A DNA stretch of 64,000 nucleotides from Bacteroidales bacterium (GTDB taxonomy: Bacteria; Bacteroidota; Bacteroidia; Bacteroidales; UBA932). Location: NCBI GenBank assembly GCA_017617715.1, contig JAFZVQ010000036.1, positions 51,681 to 115,680 on the forward strand, read 5' to 3'. The notes beneath the pieces are model-generated. The model saw only the letters and a list, made by a program, of their open reading frames with translations, had not been told where the DNA came from and ran no database searches. The position numbers were made by a program, and so were the translations under genes. Positions 41,703-50,818 of the stretch are shown here, piece after piece (positions within the stretch are counted from its first letter, which is position 1; each line of letters begins with the position of its first letter).

Positions 41703-43211
41703 TTAATTTGTGAGATTGTATTTGTCGTACTCGGGATTCGAGAGTATGCGGCCGGAGCGCGCACACTGAACGTCCGGGATAGGGTAGTATTCGTGGCACG
41801 GACGTACATTCGTGACCGCGAGCGAATATGTGTTGTAGGCAAGCACCTGGTCGTACCAGATTCCCCAGCGTACGAGGTCGTATTTGCGGCCGAACTCGCC
41901 GAACAGCTCGCGTGCGCGCTCGTCGCGGATTTCTCCGCGGAGCTTCACCGCACTGACGAACGAGTACGGGGAAAGCTCGGCACGGGAACGCACCCTGTTG
42001 AGATACTCGACGGACTTGTTGTAATTGCCTTTCTCGCACCAGGCCTCGGACAGGAGGAGCAGGGCGTCGGCATAGCGGAAAATCTTGTAGTTGTTGCTGT
42101 CGTAATTATGGTAAACCCCAAAGCACCAGAATTTATGTCCCATCCATTCGGTGGTCTTGAATTTTACTCCGTGCCAGGTCGTGGCGATATTGAATTCTCG
42201 ACGGATGTCCCCGTTGCCGGAAGGGGAAACGTAGGACTTCATATATGTGGACGGGCGCAAGGGAGCGTAGGAGTATGCATTTTCGCCGACTTCCGGGATG
42301 CTTACTCCGTCGAACAAATCCGAGCTGTTCTCTCCGGCGCCCTTCTTCGGCAGCACGAGAGCGGAAATAGCCAGGCTTGAAGCCGTGGTGTACTCGATAC
42401 CTCCCTCGACGAATTCGTGGTTGATTTCGAAGATGGATTCCGGAGTGAATTTATTGCGGAAACAGACGTCGGAATACGGGTACTGGCCGAGATCTCCGTA
42501 CATGGCCTCGAGGTGCTCGCAGGCGTAGATGACCTCGTCCCATCTTTTATTCCATGCCGCCATCTTGGCAATCAGCATCCAGCCCATCGCGGCGCCGCAA
42601 TAGTTGTACTCCTGATCGCATGTACGGACCTGGGGAAGAGTGGGAACGTAGAGCTTGAGCTCTTCAATCAGGGTGTTGCGCGTTTCCACCGCGCTCATAC
42701 GCCCGAGCTGCGCAATGTTTACCATATCCTCGTCGGTCTCCACATAGTCTTCATAGAAGGGCACGTCGCCGAAGAAACTGGTCAGAATGTAATAGTAATA
42801 AGAAAGCAGGATGCGGGTCTCGACGGCATAAGGGGCCTTCTCGCTTTCCGAGAGAGTCGACCTCTTTATGCCTTCAAGGGTGCTGATACAATAGCGTATG
42901 CCTCTCCAACTGTGCTGCCATACTATTGTGGCGGCGCCGGGGCTGGACGGGCTGATCTCGAAGCGGGCGTCCTGCTGGGCGGAACCGTTGGTGGAAGCAA
43001 GGTCGGTGGCCCCTTCCAGGGCAATCAGGTATTTGAAGTTATGGACATTGTTCAGCGGATCGTAGCAAGCGTTGACCGCGGCGCGGATCTGCACGGTGGT
43101 ATTGAAGAAGTCGTAGGGGTTGACGACTTTGGATGTATCTTCCTTGAGCTCGCAGGACGACGCGACAAGCAGGCCTGCAAAGATTGAAAGAGTCAATAAT
43201 ATCTTTTTCAT
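41703..43211 (-). CDS. SusD/RagB-family nutrient-binding lipoprotein (502 aa)
   Basis: The lipoprotein signal ends LVASSC, then ELKEDTS. The family architecture of TPR-like helices is visible in WRGIRYCISTLEGI, ILLSYYYYILTSFFGDVPF, YRYADALLLLSEA-like FRYADALLLLSEAWCEKG, YLNRVRSRA and IRDERARELFGEFGRKYDLVRWG near the C-terminus. It forms the lid of the SusC transporter and captures the substrate at the surface. It starts 8 bp after SusC. Confidence 0.93.
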   Translation of the reverse strand: MKKILLTLSIFAGLLVASSCELKEDTSKVVNPYDFFNTTVQIRAAVNACYDPLNNVHNFKYLIALEGATDLASTNGSAQQDARFEISPSSPGAATIVWQHSWRGIRYCISTLEGIKRSTLSESEKAPYAVETRILLSYYYYILTSFFGDVPFYEDYVETDEDMVNIAQLGRMSAVETRNTLIEELKLYVPTLPQVRTCDQEYNYCGAAMGWMLIAKMAAWNKRWDEVIYACEHLEAMYGDLGQYPYSDVCFRNKFTPESIFEINHEFVEGGIEYTTASSLAISALVLPKKGAGENSSDLFDGVSIPEVGENAYSYAPLRPSTYMKSYVSPSGNGDIRREFNIATTWHGVKFKTTEWMGHKFWCFGVYHNYDSNNYKIFRYADALLLLSEAWCEKGNYNKSVEYLNRVRSRAELSPYSFVSAVKLRGEIRDERARELFGEFGRKYDLVRWGIWYDQVLAYNTYSLAVTNVRPCHEYYPIPDVQCARSGRILSNPEYDKYNLTN

Positions 43212-43219
43212 ACGGCAGA

Positions 43220-46200
43220 TCAGTATTTCATCATAACGGAGAACACAAAGCGCATAGGCTTGGGATAGTAGGAATTGTCGTATCCGTTCACGCCGCCTGA
43301 GGAGACGTCAGGATCGAAACCGTTGTAGGTGCTCCACAGGTAGAGGTTCTCTCCTGAGCAGTTCAGTTCAAGTTCCCTGATCACGCGGCTCTTGAGGTTG
43401 AACCTGTAGCCGATGTTCACGGTCTTGAGGCGGAGGTAGGAGGCATCGTGAACCATGAAAGAACTGGGAAGCGCGGCGCTATCGAAAATACCGGCCCGGG
43501 GAAGGTTGGAGGTGGGATTCTTGGTAGGATGCCAGGCGTTGACCATATAGGCATACTGGTTGGTGCGGCGGGAACCGGCCATATAGAATTCAGAATAGTT
43601 GAGAACCTTTCCGCCCAGGGTGTAGGAGAAGAATACGCCGAGCGAGAGGTTCTTGATGCGGAACGTATTCTGCAGACCGCCTGAGACTATGGGGTCCGGG
43701 GATCCGAGGAACACGATGTCTGCGGAGTTGAGCGAGCCGTCGTGGTTCTGGTCGATGAAGATAGGGTAACCCAGTTTGGTGGAGGACTGGTCGTTGGCAT
43801 ACGCGTGGGTTATCTTGTTGCGCTCGATTTCCTCCTTGTTGTGCCACACGCCGGCATACTGGAATCCCCAGAAAGAGTTTACGGGATAGCCTACCTTGTA
43901 GCCGATGGTCATATAACCGACCTGGGTGGGGGAGATCTTTGTGGAGACTTCGGCTTCCGGACCGATATCGTTCACCATAGAGGAGTTGTGCGAAATGGTG
44001 AATGAAGTGGACCAGGCGAAGTTGCGCTTGACAATATTGCGGGAGCTCAGGCTGAACTCGAGACCCTGGCTGGTGGTGCGGCCGATGTTCTGGTATTTGT
44101 CGTCGTAACCTGTGTGCTGGGGCACCTTGACGGTGAGCAGAAGATCCGTGGTCACGGCCCTGTAGGCTTCGAACGACATTTCCAGCCTGCTGTTCCAGAA
44201 GGCGACGTCCAGAGCGATGTTGCCCTCGGTGGTGGTCTCCCAGGTGAGGTTGGGGGAAGCGATGCGGGCCTGGCGGTAATACTGGCTGTAGTTTCCGCCG
44301 AAGGGATAGCCGGCCGAACCGCCGTCCATCCTGGCCAGGGACTTGTATGCCTGGTTTAGGTCGTTGCCGGACTGACCGAGACTGAGCTTCAGCGAAAGGT
44401 CGTCCAGCCATTCGACATTGTCGAACCAGGGCTCCCTGACTATGACCCATTTTAATGCGCCGGAGGGGAAGAAACCCCATTTATGGTTGGCGGCGAAGTT
44501 GGATGCGCCGTCGAAACGGCCGGTCAAAGTAAGGTAATAGCGCTTCTTGAAGTTGTAGTTGGCACGGGCGAAGAAAGCCATCTTGTCCTTGATGGTTTCT
44601 CCGGTGCTTGCGCCGTAGCTTTCCTTGTCGATGACGGCGCCCATATCGTTCCACTTTATGGCGTCCACCACATAACCCGATCCTGCGAGGGATAAGGTGT
44701 GGCTGGTGAAGTGCTTGAACGTCTGGCCTAACATAGCGTCGACGTGGTGGCCGTTGGAATCATGCCAGCCTTCGAGAGTCTGCTCGAAGTAAAGGCTCTG
44801 CTCGCCGTAATTCTGGCGGTATGCAGATCCGCCCATCGCATCGGTCCTCGAAGGGAGGGAGGACGGGCTGTATTCGTAGCGCTGGCGGTCGAACAGATAG
44901 TAGTTGAACTTTGTTTTATACTTGAGCCAGGAGACCGGCGTGACCGTTGCGCCGACGGACATGCTGAGCATACTGCGGTCGGTCCTGTCGGTCATTTCCG
45001 ACAAACGGACGACGGCATTGTCCACATTGGTCGCTGACTGGCTCAGGGGATTATATGCGTCGCTGGCTTTGATGATAGGCGACAGGTACTGTGCGGCAAA
45101 ATAGATTCCGCCGCCGCCGATTGCGGTGAGGAAGTTATCCTGGAGGCGGTATTGGTAGCGAAGGTTGGAATTGACGGACAACCACTTGAACAGTTTGTTG
45201 GAGACGTTCAGGGTGCCGGTGATGTTCTTTTTGCCGCTCGCCTTGATGATGCCCTGCTCGTCGTTGTACGATATTGCGGCATAGAATTTCTGCTTGCCGT
45301 TGAATCCGTTCATCGAAATGGAATAATCCTGGTAGGGCGCCACCCTGCTGACGTCTCCTATCCAGTCGGTGCCCTCTCCAATGGTGAACGGGGTCTTGAT
45401 GGAAAGACCGCTGAGAGGGGTTGTCATATTCATCGAACTGGCTGTGCCGATGTGCTGGTAATACTCGTTGCGGTAGATACCGAACTCCTCGGCATTCATG
45501 AGGTCGAGATTGCGGGGAAGCATAGAGACGCCGGCGGCTCCCTTGAACGTGATGGCGATGTTCTGGGCGGGCGCCGAAGCGTCGTCGCTGCCCTTGGTGG
45601 TGATGATAATGACGCCGTTGGCGCCCCTGGCACCGTAGATTGCAGTGGCGGATGCGTCCTTGAGAACGGAAATGGCCTCGATGTCGGACGGGTTGATGTC
45701 GCTGAGGGAATAGACCGCGTCCATCACGCCGTCGACGACGATCAGGGGATCGTTGGAAGCCGTTATGGAACGTGAACCGCGGATTCGGATGACGGCGTCG
45801 GCCCCGGGCTCTCCGTCCGTGCTGGTGATTTCCATACCGGCTATACGGCCCTGGAGGGCCTGGTCGACGGAAAGCACGGGTTCGTCGCGGATTTCAGCCA
45901 TCTTGACGTTGGTGACCGAACCGGTGAGGTCCTCCTTCTTCACTGCGCCGTAGCCGATGACGACAACGTCTTCCAGGCGCTGGCTGGCATCGGGGGCAAG
46001 CATTACGTCTATGGTGGATTTGCCCTTGACCGGGAATGTCGACTCCGCAAATCCGAGGAAATGGACGGAAAGGTAGTCGTTGTCCTTGCATTCTACGGTG
46101 TAACGGCCATTGGAGTCGGTAGTGGCGGAGCCTGAGACGTTGCCGTTGGCACCCCCGTTCTTGACTACTACGATGGCGCCGGGGAGGGTTTCTCCGTTGT

Positions 46201-46291
46201 CGTCGCGCACCACGCCGCTAACCTTGCGGGTCTGTGCGAAGGCGGGGATAAGCGCGGCAAGCGCCAGAATGATAAGAATCAGCTTTTTCAT
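43220..46291 (-). CDS. SusC/RagA-family TonB-linked outer membrane transporter (1023 aa)
   Basis: It has a signal peptide (ending IPAFAQ), a carboxypeptidase-regulatory-like N-terminal domain (RKVSGVVRDDNGETLPGA), a TonB box region (LEDVVVIGYG), the plug domain (VLSVDQALQGRIAGMEIT, IRIRGSRSI, LIVVDGV, IYGARGANGVIIITTKG) and a 22-stranded barrel ending MRFVFSVMMKY. It imports oligomers presented by SusD, using TonB-ExbBD energy. The ATG overlaps the end of the preceding small lipoprotein gene by 4 bp (ATGA). Confidence 0.95.
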   Translation of the reverse strand: MKKLILIILALAALIPAFAQTRKVSGVVRDDNGETLPGAIVVVKNGGANGNVSGSATTDSNGRYTVECKDNDYLSVHFLGFAESTFPVKGKSTIDVMLAPDASQRLEDVVVIGYGAVKKEDLTGSVTNVKMAEIRDEPVLSVDQALQGRIAGMEITSTDGEPGADAVIRIRGSRSITASNDPLIVVDGVMDAVYSLSDINPSDIEAISVLKDASATAIYGARGANGVIIITTKGSDDASAPAQNIAITFKGAAGVSMLPRNLDLMNAEEFGIYRNEYYQHIGTASSMNMTTPLSGLSIKTPFTIGEGTDWIGDVSRVAPYQDYSISMNGFNGKQKFYAAISYNDEQGIIKASGKKNITGTLNVSNKLFKWLSVNSNLRYQYRLQDNFLTAIGGGGIYFAAQYLSPIIKASDAYNPLSQSATNVDNAVVRLSEMTDRTDRSMLSMSVGATVTPVSWLKYKTKFNYYLFDRQRYEYSPSSLPSRTDAMGGSAYRQNYGEQSLYFEQTLEGWHDSNGHHVDAMLGQTFKHFTSHTLSLAGSGYVVDAIKWNDMGAVIDKESYGASTGETIKDKMAFFARANYNFKKRYYLTLTGRFDGASNFAANHKWGFFPSGALKWVIVREPWFDNVEWLDDLSLKLSLGQSGNDLNQAYKSLARMDGGSAGYPFGGNYSQYYRQARIASPNLTWETTTEGNIALDVAFWNSRLEMSFEAYRAVTTDLLLTVKVPQHTGYDDKYQNIGRTTSQGLEFSLSSRNIVKRNFAWSTSFTISHNSSMVNDIGPEAEVSTKISPTQVGYMTIGYKVGYPVNSFWGFQYAGVWHNKEEIERNKITHAYANDQSSTKLGYPIFIDQNHDGSLNSADIVFLGSPDPIVSGGLQNTFRIKNLSLGVFFSYTLGGKVLNYSEFYMAGSRRTNQYAYMVNAWHPTKNPTSNLPRAGIFDSAALPSSFMVHDASYLRLKTVNIGYRFNLKSRVIRELELNCSGENLYLWSTYNGFDPDVSSGGVNGYDNSYYPKPMRFVFSVMMKY

Positions 46292-47169
46292 ATCCAGTCC
46301 ACATCTTCGCCTCCCTCGAATTCTTCGTCATCGAACAGATATCCCATTTCGGCTTCCGTGACCTTGTAGGCCGAGAAGTTGTCTATGTGGACATACACCT
46401 CGTCGTCGTTGGCGGTGCTGAAAGTAAATTTTGTTTCAGGGCTCATGTGCTGCCCGTTGCCGACGAGGAGCAGGTATTTGAGATTGTGCTCGTCGGGAGC
46501 GGTGCCCAGCGGCACGTTGACCCTGTATGTCGTCAGGCCCGTTTCGTAGAACATTCCTCCGGAAACCGTTATGTCCAGGGTGATGTTCTTACTCAGGAAT
46601 TCGTTGGTGGTTTCCGCCCAGGCGTTGAAAGAGATGTAGTCGTAGTAGTCTGCGCTGAACGTCGGATACTCCTTGGTGATGTAGGTCTTGTCTCCGGTGA
46701 TGGTGATGCACTCTCCCGGCTCGGAAGAGAAATCTTCCACAAACTTGAGCTCATACCCTTGACGGATGGGAAGGAACTTGCCCATCGACTGGGACGGGCA
46801 GGAAAGACTGAGATGTCCGGAACGACGCTCGATCGAATTGAGGGGGAGGATAGACGCGGCGTCGTAGGTGACTACGACATGCCCCGGCTCCACCTCTTCG
46901 ACCGACTTGATTTGAAACCAGTCAGTGCCAGTCTGCGTCTGGTTTACATAATACTTCCATTCCAGGCTGACATTGGACAGGACATGAATCTTCCCGTCCT
47001 GAACGCCTTCGAACGGGACCTGGATGTTGTCCACGGTCTTTTCTTTCGAGACCTCGTACACATTGATGAACTCGCTCCGGACAGGGCGCAAGTCGACTTG
47101 GTTCCCGCTGCAGGCGCAGAGAACGGAAGCCGCAGATGCACAAAGGAATAGCAAAGAGGATTTGTTCAT
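46288..47169 (-). CDS. BACON-like lipoprotein upstream of susC (293 aa)
   Basis: It has a lipoprotein signal (SVLCAC). The N-terminal half (about 30-140) looks like a BACON/Ig-type domain (VPFEGVQDGKIHVLSNVSLE, WFQI). The C-terminal half is a beta-sandwich (YYDYISFNAWAE...VHIDNFSAYK) followed by a very acidic tail FDDEEFEGGEDVDWI. It is unusual for a lipoprotein of this kind to precede susC; the 4-bp overlap shows coupling. I do not recognise the family. The tail resembles those of the micro-genes in this locus. Confidence 0.6.
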   Translation of the reverse strand: MNKSSLLFLCASAASVLCACSGNQVDLRPVRSEFINVYEVSKEKTVDNIQVPFEGVQDGKIHVLSNVSLEWKYYVNQTQTGTDWFQIKSVEEVEPGHVVVTYDAASILPLNSIERRSGHLSLSCPSQSMGKFLPIRQGYELKFVEDFSSEPGECITITGDKTYITKEYPTFSADYYDYISFNAWAETTNEFLSKNITLDITVSGGMFYETGLTTYRVNVPLGTAPDEHNLKYLLLVGNGQHMSPETKFTFSTANDDEVYVHIDNFSAYKVTEAEMGYLFDDEEFEGGEDVDWI

Positions 47170-47176
47170 ATCTTGA

Positions 47177-48214
47177 TTATTTCATTTTTGACAGTTTAAA
47201 ATCCGCAATTATCGGATAGTGGTCCGACGGGATGTAGAACGAACTGACGCCCGAATGCTCCCGCTTGGTGTAAGCGTCCGGCTTCGCGAACACATCTTCA
47301 CAGGCTTTCAGCATCGGCTTGGAAACATACATGTAATCTATCCTGAGGCTGCCGCAGGACGGCAGGAAGTCGTCGGGATAGCACTCGCTGACCAGGTCGA
47401 AGAAGGGAGACTGGAATATCATGTAATCCTGGGCGGTGAAACCCGGGGAAGCATTGTTCCACTTGTAATGCCAGTTGTCCTTGCGGCTGTAGGAGTTGTA
47501 GTCACCGGCCATAATCCAGAGCTCCTTGTCGGGATTCTTGGTGGTGCGAACGGTACCGTCCAGAATACATGCGAGTTCTCTGGCACGGAACGTCTCACCC
47601 TCATACCTCTCTTCGCTGGCCTTCCTTTGATCGTAAGGCACTCCGTATCCGTACTTGCCATGCTTGAGATGGACGGTCACGATGTTGACAGGCTTCTCAA
47701 CGCCATCCACGTGCACCTGGTACCAGCCGCTGTAGTTGACGATTATCGAGTCCGGCTTGCTGCCCTTGACGATTTTGATGCTGTCTATGGGGTAGCGGGA
47801 CGTGACGCCGCAAGGATAGTTGGTAAGGCCGAAAGGGGTAGAAGTCGACGGGCGCCGGGGATTGATGAAATGATACTGGTGGCCCCAGCGGGCGCAAAGC
47901 TCGCCCCAATGGGCAGGAAGATAGCGTTCCTCGTTGGGCATGTGGTCCGCCGTGCCGTCGTAATAGATCTGGGCGGCTTCGCAGAAGATGCAGATGTCGG
48001 GATCCTTGGAGATGATCCAGTCGACGAATTTCTGATAATTATCCTGCTGACCGGCCCACATTCCGTTCTGGATATTCCAGTAGAGAACCCTCAGGGTCTT
48101 CTTCGTGGTCGGCTTATCAGCCTTGCCCTCGGGGTCCGATCCACCCAGTACGACGCAACACAGCGCCAGGACGGCGAGCATCAGAGGGATTCGTGTTATC
48201 TTCAGCCTATGCAT
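47177..48214 (-). CDS. Secreted EEP-family nuclease/phosphodiesterase (345 aa), first gene of the SusCD operon
   Basis: An N-terminal hydrophobic signal (LMLAVLALCCVVLGG) precedes a full EEP domain: RVLYWNIQNGMW, DPDICIFCEA, VTVHLKHG, WIMAGDYNSY, RIDYMYVSK and SDHYPIIADF. Unlike the other three EEP proteins it has no fimbrillin-like module. The signal contains Cys-Cys, so it may be a lipoprotein; retention in the periplasm is the alternative. It leads the operon 7 bp before the small lipoprotein gene, which suggests it acts on the substrate imported by SusCD. A weak -7-like element (TATATTGC on the minus strand, 48230-48237) lies just upstream. Confidence 0.8.
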   Translation of the reverse strand: MHRLKITRIPLMLAVLALCCVVLGGSDPEGKADKPTTKKTLRVLYWNIQNGMWAGQQDNYQKFVDWIISKDPDICIFCEAAQIYYDGTADHMPNEERYLPAHWGELCARWGHQYHFINPRRPSTSTPFGLTNYPCGVTSRYPIDSIKIVKGSKPDSIIVNYSGWYQVHVDGVEKPVNIVTVHLKHGKYGYGVPYDQRKASEERYEGETFRARELACILDGTVRTTKNPDKELWIMAGDYNSYSRKDNWHYKWNNASPGFTAQDYMIFQSPFFDLVSECYPDDFLPSCGSLRIDYMYVSKPMLKACEDVFAKPDAYTKREHSGVSSFYIPSDHYPIIADFKLSKMK

Positions 48215-48278
48215 ATCGGTTATTTTTTTGCAATATAGGCATTTGGTTGGAAAAATAGTAGTTCTCGCGCGTACGAAG

Positions 48279-48320
48279 GAAAAAAAATGCGGCTCAGGGA
48301 AATGCTATTTTCCTGAGCCT
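48279..48320 (-). terminator. Strong intrinsic terminator after the DUF6377 gene
   Basis: GGCTCAGGAAAA-TAGCA-TTTCCCTGAGCC (one mismatch) is followed on the minus strand by GCATTTTTTTT. It separates the regulator operon from the SusCD operon that starts at 48214. The rest of 48215-48377 contains no gene. Confidence 0.8.
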
Positions 48321-48377
48321 TAATTATTTATGTATATTTAGAAAATTATTCTAGGGAAATGCAGTTTTGCAAGGATT

Positions 48378-49964
48378 CTACATTTCAGCAAGTTTTTTGA
48401 CAAAAACATCACGCGGAACGGCAAGCTTGGAATTTATCTCGGAACGCTTGTTATAGACCGTTTTTATGGAACAGTGGAGCAGCTCTGAAATCTTCGAACT
48501 GTCCGTGATTCCGAGCTTGATGACGGCGAAAATACGGAGCTCCGTGTTCAAAAGTTCGCCCGGCTTGAGGATTATCACGCTCTCCGGCTTGAGCATTGAA
48601 TTGAAGTCCTGGACGTAATTTGGAAAGATATCCAGGAAAGCCTTGTCGAAATTCTGGGACATCTGCCGGAGTTCCTCACTGGTGACATCTTTCGACGGAT
48701 CCGTGAGGTTGAGGACATACTTGGTATTGCCCTTCCTGACATTAGTGTTAATCTTGGAGCGCATGGCCAGCAAACGGCTGATATATGAGGAATAGAGCTG
48801 GAAGAAGCCCAGCATGTAGCTATTGGCCATCTTTCCGGAACGCTCCAGGTTTTTGTTGAGCTGTACGATTTTATTCCTGGATTGGATTTGCCGGACGATA
48901 ATGACAATCAGAAGTATTGACAACAGGATAATGAGCAATAATCCTATCTGTATCTCGCGATTCTGACGCGACAGGCGATGGAAATACTCTTCGTTGATGC
49001 CTCGGCTCGGTGCCGTGTCCAGCAACAGCCTGGAGCGGCTGCCCAGCCTGACCATGGTAGCATAATAATAGTCGGAAATCTTCTTTGCTTCCTTGATCTC
49101 GCCTATGGAGATAAGATAGTATTCCACATAACGGAACGAAGCGATATCCTGATTGGCGCTGACCACATCGTACAGGGCTGATTGAAGCAAGAGCTCCACA
49201 TGGTCCTCGCACGGCCTCCCCATATAGTGGTGGTAGATGATGTAGCGGTCATAGAGGACTCCGGCGCGCCCGGGCCCAGGAGGGATGGATTCAAGGCGCT
49301 TATAGTTATATTCAAGGGCTTCGGAATAGTCTCCCGCACGTGCGCATATGCGCTCATGCTCCCTTAATGAAACATTGCTGTCCGAAGGCATCAGAGCAAG
49401 GGCGGAATCGCGGTACTGCTGATACAGCGCGACGAACTGCGCCCGGATTTCGGGCTTGGTGTCAAGGCAGAGATAAGAGTCGTGGTAGAGCCTCTTGTAG
49501 TTGTTGTAATAACGGATTAAATTCTCCCGGTCCAATTTCTCACGGGGAATTGCCTGAAAAATGCTGTTGGCGGCGAAGAAAAATCCGGTGTGGACCAGTA
49601 TCGCACCCTTTTCCAGAACCGCCCTGTAATACAATTGTTCATCACCCATCTCCCTGGCCGTTTCCGCCGCCCTGTTGAAATACACGATGGCGGAATCACA
49701 GACGAACTTGGAATAATCGTGTGCAAGCTCAATGCAGGCGTCGTAACGCTCGAGGCTCCCCCGTGGCAGCTGCTCCAGTGCACTGCTGCTTTCTTCCAGC
49801 TGCGCCTCCACACGGGCGATATAGATATCGGAGCTGTCGATTTTCTCCAGGATTTCACGCATAAGGAATTGCGCGCTTCCCGGTTCAGGCCGCGAACAAG
49901 ACACGACCAGAGCCGCCACTATGACAGTGGCGGCTCCGAGTGCTGTCCTGCAGATGCCCGTCAT
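48378..49964 (-). CDS. DUF6377-type membrane-anchored transcriptional regulator (528 aa)
   Basis: An N-terminal signal/lipobox (VAALVVSC) is followed by a helical TPR-like sensor region (about 35-330; ELAHDYSKFVCDSAIVYFNR, SNVSLREHE). A single membrane segment lies near 340-357 (IGLLLIILLSILLIVIIV). The C-terminal cytoplasmic part has a coiled coil and a helix-turn-helix-like end (LGITDSSKISELLHCSIKTV, then YNKRSEIN). Bacteroidota regulators of this type sit beside SusCD loci and are thought to sense substrate in the periplasm. It overlaps the Spy-like gene by 4 bp, so it belongs to the sigma-factor operon but adjoins the SusCD locus, which it may control. Confidence 0.8.
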   Translation of the reverse strand: MTGICRTALGAATVIVAALVVSCSRPEPGSAQFLMREILEKIDSSDIYIARVEAQLEESSSALEQLPRGSLERYDACIELAHDYSKFVCDSAIVYFNRAAETAREMGDEQLYYRAVLEKGAILVHTGFFFAANSIFQAIPREKLDRENLIRYYNNYKRLYHDSYLCLDTKPEIRAQFVALYQQYRDSALALMPSDSNVSLREHERICARAGDYSEALEYNYKRLESIPPGPGRAGVLYDRYIIYHHYMGRPCEDHVELLLQSALYDVVSANQDIASFRYVEYYLISIGEIKEAKKISDYYYATMVRLGSRSRLLLDTAPSRGINEEYFHRLSRQNREIQIGLLLIILLSILLIVIIVRQIQSRNKIVQLNKNLERSGKMANSYMLGFFQLYSSYISRLLAMRSKINTNVRKGNTKYVLNLTDPSKDVTSEELRQMSQNFDKAFLDIFPNYVQDFNSMLKPESVIILKPGELLNTELRIFAVIKLGITDSSKISELLHCSIKTVYNKRSEINSKLAVPRDVFVKKLAEM

Positions 49965-50497
49965 TTCACATTGCCTTTGGCATCACCTTTACGCTCGCCG
50001 CGATTGTGGTTGCCGCCAGGTCCGCCAAAGCCGGGCCTGCCGCCGCCGTGGCCTCCCTTGAGCCTGCCGATCTGCTGCCTGCGGAATTTTTCATCGCAGG
50101 TGTAGAACCTGGCCACTTTCTCGACGGAGAGCACCTTGAGATACTTGCCGGAATTCGCCATATGAAGATTCTGGTTGGCGGATTTGGCCTTTAGATAAGC
50201 GTCCAGAAGGGCTGCAGTGTCGCCTTCGCCCTTGTCGAGGGCCTTGCAGAGAGCCATGTAGGCCTTTCGCTCCGCCTGCATCAGCTCCTTCTGCTGCTTC
50301 TCAATCTCGTTGTACACGGGCCAGAACACCTGGGCCTCTTCAGGGGTCAGGCCTACCTCGGTGGTGATGAATGCCACCTTCTCCGCCCTGATCTTGTCTA
50401 AGTTTTCTTTGTTCCCTTTACCGGGAGCGCCTTGCGGCTGGGCGAGGGCCGCTACTGAAATGCTGAGTGTCAGCAAAATGGAAATCAACTGTTTCAT
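49961..50497 (-). CDS. Periplasmic Spy/LTXXQ-like protein (178 aa)
   Basis: A signal peptide (SISVAALAQ) precedes a helical domain with LTPEEAQVFWPVYNEIEKQQ, the common Bacteroidota version of the Spy/CpxP-like fold. The C-terminal 30 residues are rich in Gly, His and Arg (GGHGGGRPGFGGPGGNHNRG). Such proteins act as periplasmic chaperone-like or metal-responsive factors. It follows an ECF sigma factor and putative anti-sigma protein, the usual arrangement. Confidence 0.75.
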   Translation of the reverse strand: MKQLISILLTLSISVAALAQPQGAPGKGNKENLDKIRAEKVAFITTEVGLTPEEAQVFWPVYNEIEKQQKELMQAERKAYMALCKALDKGEGDTAALLDAYLKAKSANQNLHMANSGKYLKVLSVEKVARFYTCDEKFRRQQIGRLKGGHGGGRPGFGGPGGNHNRGERKGDAKGNVK

Positions 50498-50509
50498 AAT
50501 CGTGTGTGT

Positions 50510-50779
50510 TTAATAATTATATTCCGCATCCTCGAGTTGGGCGAGAGTGGTGCCCGAATCGATGAGATATTCAATGATATCCTCGTCGCTTGCCGGCTGG
50601 CTTGCCGTGGATTTCGTGAGCACATAGTTGCCGATAAGGACCAGCAGGGAGAAGCTCACCGCCAGGGCAAGGTACGGAATGAAGTTGATCCGTGTCCTGC
50701 GTGCGGGAATCCTGGAAAGCCGCGACTGGAGATTGTCAAAATACCCGGATGGGGTCGAATATGGAAAATTTCTCTTCAT
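50510..50779 (-). CDS. Putative anti-sigma factor (89 aa)
   Basis: The N-terminus has YSTPSGYFDNLQSRLSRIP, a motif frequent in small Bacteroidota proteins encoded next to ECF sigma factors. One membrane segment (about 34-54, FIPYLALAVSFSLLVLIGNY) follows, with a short acidic periplasmic tail. It lies between the sigma gene and the Spy-like gene. Anti-sigma function is inferred from context and topology. Confidence 0.6.
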   Translation of the reverse strand: MKRNFPYSTPSGYFDNLQSRLSRIPARRTRINFIPYLALAVSFSLLVLIGNYVLTKSTASQPASDEDIIEYLIDSGTTLAQLEDAEYNY

Positions 50780-50818
50780 TTCGCTCTCTTAGACGCCGGA
50801 GTCCGGCAAAGGTTTAAA

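Noticed and set aside
40905-42380. 491-codon plus-strand frame spanning three minus-strand genes
   Set aside because: It runs across the boundaries of real genes on the other strand and has no recognisable features.
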